Assembly: GCA_015680685.1 (NCBI GenBank)
Contig: MNCI01007588.1
Span: forward strand, 148,072 to 212,071
DNA: 64,000 nt
Origin: Gnetum montanum
Lineage: Eukaryota; Streptophyta; Gnetopsida; Gnetales; Gnetaceae
Reading direction: 5' to 3'
A program made the position numbers and the translations under genes. The notes below the pieces were generated by a model. The model did not search any database, had not been told where the DNA came from, and saw only the letters and a list, made by a program, of their open reading frames with translations. The stretch's first letter is position 1. Each line of letters starts with the position of its first letter. Positions 10,691 through 21,170 of this stretch are shown piece after piece.

Positions 10691-12249
10691 CACCTGAAAT
10701 GATAAATCTGAAAGTCCAAATTGAGGTGGTTGAAGCATGGGAAAGGCCCAGTCATGGCTCAGGACATGAGGAAGGGAATGAAGCACAAAAAAGGGACAAA
10801 ATTGGAGAACGGGATTCAAAAAGAACTCTGCGAGGAAGAAGTCGAACGTTGGGACACTGAAAATAATCAACCAAGGAATCCAAAGGATGGGAGGCTTAAC
10901 GGGTGGAACTAGGAATATGTAGGTGGGTCCTCCCCATAGTAGGCAACAGCCTTTGTAGCCCCTGCATACCCTCAACACCAGGGTCCATGGGCCTGGGCAC
11001 CACGAATTGGTGTTGGCTAGTTAAGACTCCAAACCAAGAGAACTTGCCAAGGCATGAGAGATAAACAAAAAACACGATGAACACACAAAACATAAAAAGG
11101 GTAGTGAGGTGAGTATAGAGAGGAGTGGGAATAGAGAGAGAGGAGAGAATGAAAATTTTGAGTGTTGGCCACATAAAACCCCGTGTGCGAGCATGGTTAA
11201 GTGACCTGGTAGAACCTTCCTGAGGTTAGACACAAAACCATCCGTAGTCAGTGACATCGCAGCAATAAACAAAGTTGCAGCCATCCCCCAAGGAAGCAAG
11301 AATGACCCCACAGAGAACCACCACTCCAGGAAATGTAAGAAGAAGGAAGTGAAATGGGACCAAGTTAGAGGGGACCAAGGAAGTCCCATAACTAGTGCGT
11401 GTGGCCTGTGAGAGGCAGTCTAAGGGGTGTGCTTTGAATTTCCCCACGATTTATTTTTCTTTTCTTTTGTTCGGGGGAACCACACCATGCGAAGATCCAT
11501 GCATGTTCGCATGCATCCGACCAAGGGGTGTGCTTTGAATCCTCATTTTATTTGTTTATTTTTTTTTGCTTCCTTCTTTTTTTTTGAATTTTTAAATTTT
11601 TTTCCAAGGACCACATCATGCAAGGCCGAACTGCCCAGAAGCTTCCATGGAGAGAGACTTGGAGTGGGAGGAAATCCGTGAGGACACACCAGCAACCCAG
11701 GGAATAGAACAGAACAATGAATAAAGCATTCCCCTTGAAGTCACACCTGATTCAAACCATTGGATCATCCCTCAGTCTGGGAACTACACAAGTCACACAT
11801 TAGTTAAAATGTTGTTAAGTGAAGGGGTTACATGTTCGCAACAGAAGGAAAACCATGGAATGGTGAATGGGTGAATGACGTTGACTGACTGTCAAGGTTA
11901 TGAAGTGAAAACAACGTAAAATCCAAGGACAACCATGTAATGGCGGGAGCCAGATGACGAGGAAGATGATTACAACATCCATTGTAATGAAAACTGACCT
12001 TGCCGAACGTATGAACGATGGTGAAAGACAAAAAGGTGGAAAAAAAAATTGTAAAACAAAAAAGTGTAAAACAAAGAAGTGTAAAACAAAAAATGATAAA
12101 ATGGCGAGGGGTGTAGGGAAATGAATCAGCAGGGATGATGGTCTCCCCCACGACTGGGTGGAAAGGAGGAGACATGAAAAATGGAGCGTGGGCGACCGGT
12201 TGATGATGAGGCAGTGGCCCTGGTTGTGTGGAGCTCATGGAAAGGTTTT
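10691..12249 (-). other. Non-coding spacer of element B between integrase and the internal promoter
   Basis: No protein family is recognisable. Short overlapping hydrophobic ORFs occur on the minus strand in several frames (for example 11389-11021 and 11174-10896), which I attribute to T-rich composition. A conserved block, minus-strand CTACTATGGGGAGGACCCAC (10943-10919), has counterparts in elements D and F at nearly the same distance from their internal promoters. TTTTACAC-type repeats lie at 12040-12105, and the box CCCCCACGACT (plus strand) at 12145-12155. Confidence 0.6.
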
Positions 12250-12610
12250 AGTTGGTGGTGGTTGACTAACTATGTTCTGGTGGAATCCCCAGTTTGTGGA
12301 TGAGCAAGGCCCCAAATGGAAAGGTTTCGGAGACAAGATAAGGTCCCTCACATAGTGTCTGAAACTTTGTCAGTTGGGATACATGTGAGGGGTTCCAATA
12401 CAATACCTTGTCCCACATCTAAATGTGACCTTTTGAATCCTAAGATCATGTCATTTCTTGTTATAGGCCTTGTGGGTTTCAGTTGAAAATAGTGCCACTA
12501 GCCGATTCTCATCTAGCACACTTAAATTGATTAATCATTCATAGTGTGCTAGTGGTAGGTCAAGGCTAAGGCCACTGGCTATGGATAGTGTCTGGAGTTC
12601 TGCTTGGATT
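12250..12610 (-). pseudogene. Element B integrase, C-terminal part
   Basis: On the minus strand, from 12610 downward, the frame continues the integrase broken at 27239: IQAELQTLSIASGLSLDLPL, then LDENRLVALFSTETHKAYNKK, then a basic segment (HDLRIQKV). This is the usual Athila integrase C-terminal region after the catalytic core. Removing element C and one TSD copy makes the join seamless (LPTLP to IQAEL). Several stops are present. Confidence 0.8.
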
Positions 12611-12615
12611 GGAAG
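12611..12615. repeat. Target-site duplication of element C, left copy
   Basis: GGAAG before the LTR start TGTAACG; the same five bases follow the right LTR at 27234-27238. Confidence 0.95.
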
Positions 12616-14018
12616 TGTAACGATGAAAAACATCGGTCGTTGGAAATACCGAACGAAAGTCCGTGTACACAGTTCTAACCCCGGATCCGTGCAAGGACCA
12701 TGCTAGAGAGAAAAAATGAATCCGAGGTGCCCTGGATGGTCTTGTCAATTAGATAGGGACTTATTTAATCTGTAAAATGTTTGGTAATAATTGATGGCAA
12801 AATGAAGATTCTTTATAAGGCGATGCAATGTTGTTAATCCAAAAAGCAATTGAAGACAATGCAAATGATTTAGATGATATTGCCAAATCCGTATAACTAG
12901 GATGTAAGGGATCAGATTTTGTAGAGAATACGATCAAAGATCTAGGATTTAATTTATAAAAAATAATATGTTTGATACAATGATTTCAGGAGGGCTTCGG
13001 TTTGGATGAAGCATATGCCAGTAACAAGAAAGCTATGTAAAGATGAAACAAGCGAGGATCAATCTACCTTGATCTAGCCAATCTGGGCGCAAGGAAGTCA
13101 GACCTGAGAGAGAATATCTGGTAGGCGATTGTTTTTGATCAAGAATTCTTGCCAATCACCTTCGACGTTCTCACAATCATTGATTCTCTTTTGCTCTTTG
13201 CCAACCTTGAAAGACAAAAGTTTGCCAACCCCTCTGATCTTCGTCAACTGGAGCATTTATAAGGTTAGGGTCAGGAGAAAAATGTGGTTTAAGTGATGTG
13301 TGTCCTAAACTCATAAAATGCCGTTCACTCAATGTGTTGTCATTGAAGCTTGCGACGCTATGCTGCATAGCGCTTCGTAAACCACTCTCGTGTGGGCTTT
13401 GGCAACAGACTATCCTTTGATTATGTTGTAATACGCTAGAGAGCGTATTGTGGTGTATGAACTACTAATGTCTAAATTGTGCTTGTCATTACTTGAATTA
13501 CACTGCATTACACTAAATTACGCATCATAGCGTAATTCAGTGTAAAATAATGAAACCGCAAAAGTTGAAGTATTTTTGTCACGCTTCCTCTATTTCTATC
13601 TCTTTTGGGGTTTTTACTACACTACACTGCATAAAGCAACGTAGTGGGCCCCTTAGCCAAGAAAGAAAACCCACTAAAACGTGCATCATGCTGCAGATCG
13701 TTGCTCAGGCCTTAAGATTTTTACTGGGCTGTCGAAGTCTTGCATGTTTGCCATCCTTGATGCTGCGGTGGACTGTCTTTGATATTACACTGTGTTATGC
13801 GACGTTACGCTATGTTGTGTAATGCAGCGTAATATGTTAAATGTTGAGATTTTGAAAGATGGAAAATTCATGAAATGGAAGTCTTGTCGCCGTGCACCCA
13901 TCGTTTTGTTCTGTCTCTTGAAGTTCATCTGTACTGTGCTGCACCTTGTCGTGACTTCTTGCTTGGGTCGCTAGATTTTGCCAATCCGTCGATGCTTCAA
14001 AAATTTAATGGTGTTTCA
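12616..14018 (-). repeat. Element C 3' LTR (left)
   Basis: 1403 bp. On the minus strand it begins TGAAACACCATTAAATTTTT and ends in CATCGTTACA. It contains clustered TTACGC/GCGTAA and TTACACTG inverted motifs around 13420-13830. It aligns throughout with 25845-27233. Confidence 0.95.
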
Positions 14019-14040
14019 ATGGCCCCTCTTTGTTGACATT
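14019..14040 (-). promoter_or_regulatory. Polypurine tract of element C
   Basis: On the minus strand CAACAAAGAGGGGCCAT directly precedes the LTR start TGAAACACC. Purine-rich, correct place and orientation. Confidence 0.75.
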
Positions 14041-15190
14041 TAGAGAGCTTACCTGAAAGACATCGACAAAGAATATGAAACACCATAAGGGTAAAGGCAC
14101 CAACAGCGTCCGTCGAAGATTGCTCAAATGTCGCTTTGTTAAACCTGGGAGTGCCAAGGTAGGGTAGGGAAGAAAGCATAGAAGGGATTTTACAAGAATA
14201 AAATAAGGGAGGTTTGGGGAAGACTCAAGTGTGTGAACATGAAACTTTTGCAAACAAGTTATAGCATCCTTCTGTGAATGCATTTCCGAGAGGTTACGCT
14301 GTCATACTGTATATGGAGAGCTTGCATGGACGAGTTGTGTTACACCCCCATGGCCTGGATGAGCTTTTTTACATCCATTTTGCTAAATTTTACCCCTTTT
14401 TTTTAATTACATTCCACTTAGGTGAGTTTTGTTACGTCAGTGCATGGACACGAAGATGAAAAATAGTGTTACTTGAATATTCATGCTCTATACAAGCAAA
14501 GCAAGAGGTAACAGTGGTCATGAGGACAAAGGAAGGGGAAAATGAAATAATGGATCGAATGGAGGGAGAGGTAGGGTTTGCACTCCTAGGTGGCCAGGCT
14601 AGTCTGATCAATCACTTTGGGATGCTGCGACACCTTACTTGCTAATGAATGCACTCTCGATCAACGCTGTCATAGCAAGTAACCTGCAAAACATAACAAA
14701 GTGCAGAGCGCAGAAGCAATTGTCCTAATCGCTGAGGGAGGCTATTGAAATAAGCACCATCCAAAGCGAAAAGGAGAGCACAGGCCATGAAACAAGGACC
14801 ATGACAGGGAGCAAGTGTCCCAATGTTGGTGCCTCGGTTCATGAAATTGTCGTCGGCAGCCAGATTCATTTTGCCCCAATGATTGGACAAAGAACAAGTT
14901 AGATGAATATGCTAGGCCAAAATTTGGTGACGACGATGGATGGAGGCTGCTGAGACTGCAGATGACCACAGTTTCTTCGTGGCCCCAAGTGGCGAAATTG
15001 ATCCCAAGAGGTGCAGCTACAAAGTGATCATCGTAGCAACATCTTTGAGGGATCAGCAGTATGCCTTTTGGCATGTCTGAGGAATCAGCAGAATGCTGAC
15101 GGGGTAACAGCGTTGTGTCTATCCCAATGCCTTACCCGTTCTGTCTGGTAGAGAAGCTGTGCAAGAATGACCACACTCGCTTGCTTCATG
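14041..15190 (-). other. 3' untranslated spacer of element C
   Basis: No recognisable protein on either strand; the longest open stretches (about 110 codons near 14742-15074) show no family signature. It separates the minisatellite downstream of integrase from the polypurine tract. Confidence 0.5.
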
Positions 15191-15199
15191 GAATGCTTG

Positions 15200-15565
15200 G
15201 CTAATTCTAGTTTTGAGTCCTGGTTGACTATCGTTGCTGGTTTTAAGCCTCAACAGGCCGTGGTCCTGGTTTAACATCTGGGCAGACTGCAATCTACTAG
15301 TTTTACGTCGTAGTGGACAGTGGAAGAGCTAGTTTATGGTCCCAACAAACCGTGCTATGGGTGTCAGTTTTATGTCATAACCCAGGGACAAGTCTGTGCT
15401 GATTTAGCTCTTAGCAGATGCATGCTTACCTTGCCAGTTTCACGTCATGGCGAATGATCAAAAATTTTTCCAGTTTAGTGTCTTGGCAAACCCATGCAAG
15501 AACTACCAGTTTTACGTCATAGCAGACGTGTACAACTTCGCCAGTTTTACGTCGTAGCGGATGTT
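15200..15565. repeat. Degenerate tandem repeat, unit about 32-33 bp, 11 copies
   Basis: A plus-strand core like CCAGTTTTACGTCRTAGCRG recurs near 15205, 15237, 15268, 15297, 15329, 15362, 15396, 15435, 15468, 15508 and 15540, i.e. at steps of 29-40 bp. The last two copies are the closest to each other. A single further copy (CCAGTTTAGGGTCCTAGTGG) sits at 19154-19173, inside the intron-like block of the same element. Confidence 0.8.
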
Positions 15566-15597
15566 TGTTACCTTGTGTTTGCTTTGAGTCAATGTTT

Positions 15598-16909
15598 AGA
15601 CATAATATCGTTTCAAGTACAGATGGTTCACTGGGTTTGAGTGCTCGTTGTCGTTGATGTCTGCTAACTTGAATGCTTCGTTGCCATATGCACCGATGAC
15701 TAGGAAAGGGCCTTCCCAGTTTGCAGAGAACTTGCCTACTGGTTCACGAATGGCCTTGAGAACTAAGTCTCCTTTCTTGATCAGTCACTAATGTAGATTG
15801 TGCTGATGCTTCTATCTCTGTTTATCCTGATATCTTTCAATGGTGTCAAACGTCTGGATGCGTTTCTCCTCCTCTGAATCTAAATCCATGATTCTAGACT
15901 CATTGTGCTAAGTCTCATTTATAACTGTGGATAGAACCATCCGCAATGAGGGAACCTGTAATTCCAAGGGTAGCACTGCTTCGGACCCATAGAATAGGAT
16001 GTAGGGTGTCCTGTCTATAGCTATTCTACATGTTGTACGATACGCCCATAGCAAGTAGAGGATTTTTTCATGCCATCATTTTTTGTTAATACTAAGCATC
16101 TTCTTAAGTAGGTTGATAATCACTTTATTTGTCACTTCTGCCTGACCATTTGCTTGCGGGTAAGAAGGTGAAGAAAAAGATTGCTTGATACCAAGGTTAT
16201 TGCAAAAAGATTTGGTTTCTGTGCTACTAAATTGTGGCCCATTGTCGATCACAATAGTTATAGGGAACCCAAATCTAGTTACGATATTGTCTAAGATGAA
16301 ATGGCAAACTTGTCGAGATGTAATCTTCCATAGGGGGATAGCCTCTATCCACTTCGTAAAATATTCGATGGTGGTTATAATGAAGCTATGTCCTACAGAC
16401 GATTTGGGTGCAATGGGACCTATGATGTCCAGTTCCCATCGCTGGAATGGCCAAGTGATCTATGTAGTGTGCAACTCAGTTGGTGACACGTGTATTAGAT
16501 TTGCGTAACGCTGGCACGTGTCACACGTCTTAACCTTGGCAAGGCAGTCTTTTTCCATGTACGACCAATAGTACCCTAGCCGTCTGATTTTAGCGGTCAT
16601 TGCCTGCGGGGCTACGTGTCCTCTGCATAGCCCTTCATGGACCTCGTTAACTATTCATTGTGCTTGGTCGTTGTTAACGCAGGTAAGCAATACCCCATTG
16701 AAAGAGCATCTATAGAGAGTACTATCTCCAAAGATGACATATTGCTTGGCACACTTGTGCACTGTATCCTTTTGTGCATGTGTTAGCTCATGCGGTGGTT
16801 CGCCATGCAGAAGGTAAGTTTTAATGTTGTCATACCATTCTGATGTTCCTTCCACATTTAATGAAGAAATCTGTGCTGCTTGAATGACAAGCTCTGTACA
16901 TTCTATCAT
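15598..16909 (-). pseudogene. Element C integrase
   Basis: This is a DDE integrase that inserts the cDNA. On the minus strand it shows the zinc-binding HHCC domain (HEGLCRGHVAP then CDTCQ), then the catalytic core with Asp in WELDIIGPI, Asp in IVIDNGPQF and Glu in GQAEVTNK, and a C-terminal domain (KKGDLVLKAI, WEGPFLVIGAYG). The whole triad is preserved. Interruptions are single stops (for example after LTCVNNDQAQ and LHT). It ends just before the 32-33-bp tandem repeat. About 430 codons, normal for a Tat integrase. Confidence 0.88.
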
Positions 16910-16924
16910 TAAAGCGGGCTAAGT

Positions 16925-17796
16925 GGCAAACAAGTGTGGTGGCACGTTTAATGCCAGTGTTGCCAGTGCATCAGCAACAACGTTTTTGTTGCACGGCACG
17001 TGTTGGGCATCGGTTGTCATGAATTGTTTCAAAAGATCTTTAGCCATATCGTAGTAGGGCTATAGGTGCACAGCCTTGCAAGCGTAGACCCCCGTGATTT
17101 GATTGATGACGAGCATCGAATCACCTCGAATTGCCAGGTGTTGAACTTTAAGTTCTCTAGCTGTCAACAACCCTCTGAGGAGCCCCTCATACTTTGCCAC
17201 ATTGTTCGTACAAGGGAATGTCAGGCGGTAAGCCAATGGACACACATCCTCGGGGGGTAAATGTAATTACAGCGGCAGCACTGCCGCCTCTAGTAGTCGA
17301 AGCTCCATCGAAGTATAACATCGCTTGGAGGCCTGTTGATACGGGGCTTAAACTATGTACATGCTCATTTGGGAATTCTGGCTCTATCGTAGCTTGATCT
17401 TTAGTGGGCGATGTTGCTAGCTGGTCAGCTATGGCCTGATCTTTTGTGGACGATTGGTCAACATAATGTAAATCAAATTCGGTCGTGATGGCCTTCCAAC
17501 GAGCTATCCTGCTACTCTCATATAATTTGTTTAAGATAGCTCGCAGAACATTGCTTTTACAGATTATATTGACCTGACTACGGAAAAGATAATGCCCACA
17601 TTTTTTAAGCGTGAAAACTAATGCCAAACAGTTACGCTCTACTTCATTGTACCTTGTCTCGTACGCAAATAGGGTGTGACTGAGGTAATAGATAGGGGCT
17701 TCAAATCCATCATTCCTTTTTTGGCACAGTAACGCAGCTATGGACACGTCTGAGCTAGCTAGATAGATGTAAAAAGCTTGATCCAATCGTTGGCAA
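16925..17796 (-). pseudogene. Element C tandem RNase H domains (gypsy type plus archaeal type)
   Basis: The first domain (17786 to about 17440) is the regular gypsy RNase H with YLASSDVSIAALL, YNEVERNCLALVF and a degenerate third Asp position. A linker with DQLATSPTKDQ follows. The second domain starts near 17330 with MLYFDGASTTRGG (Asp), continues with NVAKYEGLLRGL (Glu), LAIRGDSMLVI (Asp) and NVVADALATLA (Asp), the set of an archaeal-like RNase H. Two RNase H domains in series are a hallmark of the plant Tat lineage. The first has probably lost activity while the second keeps its four acidic positions. One frame break lies near 17187-17245. Confidence 0.88.
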
Positions 17797-19062
17797 ATGT
17801 TGTAACTCCTTTTTTAATTCTTCAAATGTACGCTGGCAGTCATCGGTCCATTCGAAATTAACACCCTTCTTAAGAAGGTGTTGCATGGAATGTAATTTAT
17901 CTATTAGTCTTGAGATGAACTGCCTGATGAACTGAAGCCTACCCTGTAACCCACATAGTTCCTTCAAGTTTGTAGGTGGTGTTAAATCAATGATGGCCTT
18001 GACCTTGTCGGGGTCGACTCAGATGCCAGTCTTTGATACCACAAATCCCAACATGCATTCAGCTTTGACTCTGAGTACTCATTTCTTTGGGTTAAGCTGC
18101 AAGTCATGCTTAAGAAATCGTTTAAGGACTAACTCCAGGTCTTCTGAATGATCTTCAGACTTTATAGACTTGATAACTATGTCATCTACGTAGTCGTTCA
18201 ATCTCCCTAAAAGGTAGTCACTAAAGATGTATGTCATCACCCGTTGGCATGTCGCCTCGATGTTTTTTAGCCCGAAAGGCATCATAGTGTAGCAGAAGGT
18301 CCCCTAGGGTGTCATGAATGTTGTGGTCAACTGATGCTCTGGGTTAATGCGAATTTGATTATAACCTGAGAAACCATCCATGAAGGATAGAAGCGCGTGA
18401 CCAGCTATTGTGTCGATCAATTGGTCGATACTAGGTAACGGGAAATTGTCCATAATTGTAGCTTTGTTTAGATCTCAGAATTCTATGCAGATGTGTATAC
18501 CTCCCATTTTCTTAGAGATAACTACGATGTTGGACACCTAGTCTGAGTAATTAACCGTGCGAATGAAACTAGCCTGATACAACTTGGTGATTTCATTACG
18601 CACTGCTAGCGCAATTTCCAACTTAATCTTGCGTGCCTTCTGTCTAATTGGTTTGATGCATGGGTCTAAAATTATGTTATGATGTATTAATCTTGGGTCT
18701 AATCCCGACATGTCTTCATATGACCATGAAAATACAGCAACATTGTTTTGGAGCACTCACGTTATGTCACTCTGTGTTTGTTGGTCTAAAAGGGAACTAA
18801 CTCTAAGAGTTTTATTCTCGTCTTTGTGCGTTACCATAGGGACCTCGTCAAGAGGATCCTCGGTCACATCACCAACCTCCAGGTCTAGAGTTCAGGCCAA
18901 ATGTTCTGGCCAATCTGGGAATAGTTCTGACATTGCTATGGTTGCATCACAAGGGGTAGGTTCTATTTCTATCAGCGTGTAGTTAGACTGTCTAATGATC
19001 TCCCTGTATGGGCCTATTAAGGCTAATGGTGTGAATAAAGATGCATCCATTTGCGAATCACC
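17797..19062 (-). pseudogene. Element C reverse transcriptase
   Basis: Starting at the predicted acceptor (exon from 19062: GDSQMDASLFTPLALIGPYR), the frame runs through VFSWSYEDMSGLDP, the fingers, FMDGFSGYNQI, MMPFGLKNIEATCQRV and the active site YVDDIVIKS (about 18180), then the thumb and connection (LKELCGLQGRLQFIRQFI). The catalytic Asp pair is intact. Stops appear at positions usually Trp, Gln or Arg. RT copies element RNA into cDNA. Confidence 0.9.
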
Positions 19063-19481
19063 CTGCAAAAATGTTAAAAAAGGAAGTCGTTACATTGTTT
19101 TCCTGCTAATTGGTTGAGCGATAAGAGTTTTTTTTTTGTTCTTTTAGCGTTAGAGAGGCTTCCAGTTTAGGGTCCTAGTGGACCGTTACAATAAGATAAT
19201 AACGAGCTCAGCTTCCTAGATGCTGGCATATGAAATGAAATGAAAAGTGTAACGTGACGTGTCTAGCGTGTTGTGAAATTTGAATTTCTAGTACAAACCA
19301 TAGTTAATGCGACCGAATTACGAGATCATAAATGTATTAGTTTAATTTGGACTGCGATCTACACAATATCAACAAAATTAATGCCCCGATCTTCATGTTT
19401 CATGTCATACTGACATCGGCATTTTAGGAAAGTTCCGCATCGATTGGACAGAAAGAAAAAATTAGTTTCAAGCATTTTGTT

Positions 19482-19487
19482 TATAAA
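19482..19487 (+). promoter_or_regulatory. Possible TATA box of the antisense gene in element C
   Basis: TATAAA, about 110-120 bp before the first candidate exon on the plus strand. Position is compatible; nothing else supports it. Confidence 0.3.
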
Positions 19488-19572
19488 CTGATGGTTCATA
19501 CTTGAGACGGGTTATAGATATCGTGAATTTGGATTTTGGCTATAGCAGAGGAGGAGCAGAAAAAAGGTGTAA

Positions 19573-19726
19573 ATAGGAGATTTACAAAAACTCATTCGAT
19601 TGCAATCATGTCACAAAAGGTTAAGGGAAAGAACGCTAAACTGGCCAAGATTGACGAAGTGCAGGAGAGTCTACAACGGGCTTCACTGGCTAGAGTCGAG
19701 GCACGGGAAGCTACTCCGCTTAACCG
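19573..19726 (+). pseudogene. Antisense gene in element C, candidate exon 1
   Basis: It ends at a good donor, ACCG|GTAAGTGG (GT 19727-19728). Two frames are open here. One has an ATG at 19608 (MSQKVKGKNAKLAK...) and ends in phase 2. The other has no ATG but ends in phase 1, the phase needed to join exon 2 at 20434. So the join is possible, but the start codon is unresolved and a further small exon or a lost start is possible. Confidence 0.35.
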
Positions 19727-20433
19727 GTAAGTGGTCGTTTGCCCTTTTGCATTATTGTCATATTTATTGTAGCGTCATAGTTGTGTATTGTTTTCCTGAA
19801 TGTATATGTTACGTTGAGCATTAATATCTGTTTATGCGGGTTGAGCTATTGTGGTTTGTGGTATTACCTTCGTCTTTGCTGTTGGAGATGAACCTCATAT
19901 TGTTACGAGGGTTTAGGTAATGTTAGATAATACTGGACAAATGTTGTGTATAATTGAAAGACCTCAGTATTATATTTTGTTAGGTAGTGTAATCAGGGTT
20001 TTGTTTTCCTTTCCTTTATTCCCGTAATAATTGCATGTTACGCTGGAATAATATGCAGCGTTGCCTTCATCGCCGTTGTCAAAGACAGACCTTGAGCTGT
20101 TGCAAGGGTTTGGGCGATTTTGGCCATGCGTTTCTAGTGAAATCTGTAATTTTCTGGGAATCAGGTGAACCCTATTATAGCATGATGAATGTTTATGTTT
20201 AAATGCTTTGCCTAATGGCGATATGTTTTCATTGTACAGTATCATGTTAAAACCCATCCTAATCGTTTTGGACATTGTGGACGTTCTGTGTTGCATGCAT
20301 GTTCCCGCGGCCAATGTTTCTCCCCCTCATGCTTGTATAAAGGGGGAGGCAATATGGTTTCGAAGAGACGCGCGGGAGTTTCTATAGTTTCTGCTATGTA
20401 ACTACAATGTAATTGTCTGGTCGCATCTACCAG

Positions 20434-20689
20434 GTGATGTAGCTATTGCAATTTTGGAGATGTTATTGGTCAGTTCAACACAGGGCGTCTTAGGGTTCCT
20501 GACGGACGACAAGATTGTGACTACGCGGGTGCAAGATCGCGAACAAAGTGCCAAAGGTCTAAGGTGTTTGAGTTGGATCTGGGAGGTGCCCAAATTCAAC
20601 TACTATCACTCCTACAATACTCTGTTCATGGCCTGTCACCTTACAACCTATTTCCAGAACCCCCCTAGTACTGTGTATTACACTGGCAG
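20434..20689 (+). pseudogene. Antisense gene in element C, exon 2
   Basis: Acceptor TCTACCAG|GTGATG, then an open frame with AIAILEMLLVSSTQGVLGFL, CLSWIWEVPKFNYYHSYNTL and HLTTYFQNPPSTVYYTG, ending at CTGGCAG|GTAAGAAT. The end phase (two bases of a codon) matches the start phase of exon 3 exactly. I do not recognise the protein. It is on the strand opposite to element C's gag and pol. Confidence 0.6.
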
Positions 20690-20790
20690 GTAAGAATCTA
20701 GATTTTTGTCGTTTCAATGTGTGTCAATGCACTAACTATTGTTTGGATCTACATCGAGTGTAAAGAATTTGCCCATTTTCTGTGATGTAG
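20690..20790 (+). other. Intron of the antisense gene in element C
   Basis: 101 bp, GTAAGAAT...TGTGATGTAG, with stops in the exon frame and a T-rich 3' half. Removing it joins TGR to FFIND in phase. Confidence 0.6.
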
Positions 20791-21110
20791 GTTCTTTATC
20801 AACGACAGCGGTCTCATGGGCGATAATGATACCTTATCATTGACCAAAAGGGCTATTAGTGAATTTACTGCTATTAGCAATGTACGGGCCGTTGTCATGG
20901 AACAACTAGCGTTTGAAATTCCAGAGTACCCGACCCGCTATGCCGACTTCTTTGCTGGATGTAAAAATTTCGAATGGCTAGATAAGGAATGGACCTTGGA
21001 TACTGTGGCCAACGTACGAAGGAGAATCCCTCCATTTCCTTTGCCATTTGGACCTAGTAAACGTCGTTACGATGATGAATTGTATCAATGTCATCAGTTA
21101 GCGATGATGT
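20791..21110 (+). pseudogene. Antisense gene in element C, exon 3
   Basis: Open throughout: FFINDSGLMGDNDTLSL, AVVMEQLAFEIPEYPTRYAD, FFAGCKNFEWLDKEWTLDTV, ANVRRRIPPFPLPFGPSKRR, YDDELYQCHQLAMM. The composition is that of a soluble globular protein with a Pro-rich loop. No domain is recognised. The donor chosen, ATGATGT|GTGAAG (GT 21111-21112), is modest but gives the right phase for exon 4. Confidence 0.6.
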
Positions 21111-21170
21111 GTGAAGTTGTCTTATTTTATTTTTTGCAATCTTGACTTAGCCATTGTTTTATGTATGCAG

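Noticed and set aside
10896-12238. Several minus-strand hydrophobic ORFs between integrase and 3' ORF of element B, a place where Athila may carry an env-like gene
   Set aside because: They overlap in different frames, share no sequence with D or F, and the hydrophobicity follows from T-rich composition. No signal peptide plus ordered membrane segments could be defended.
15200-15565. Regularly spaced repeats that could suggest a CRISPR array
   Set aside because: Units are degenerate and contiguous at 29-40 bp, with no constant repeat plus unique spacer pattern, and they sit in a plant retrotransposon.
17066-17397. Plus-strand ORFs over RNase H of element C
   Set aside because: Shadows of the minus-strand pol frame.
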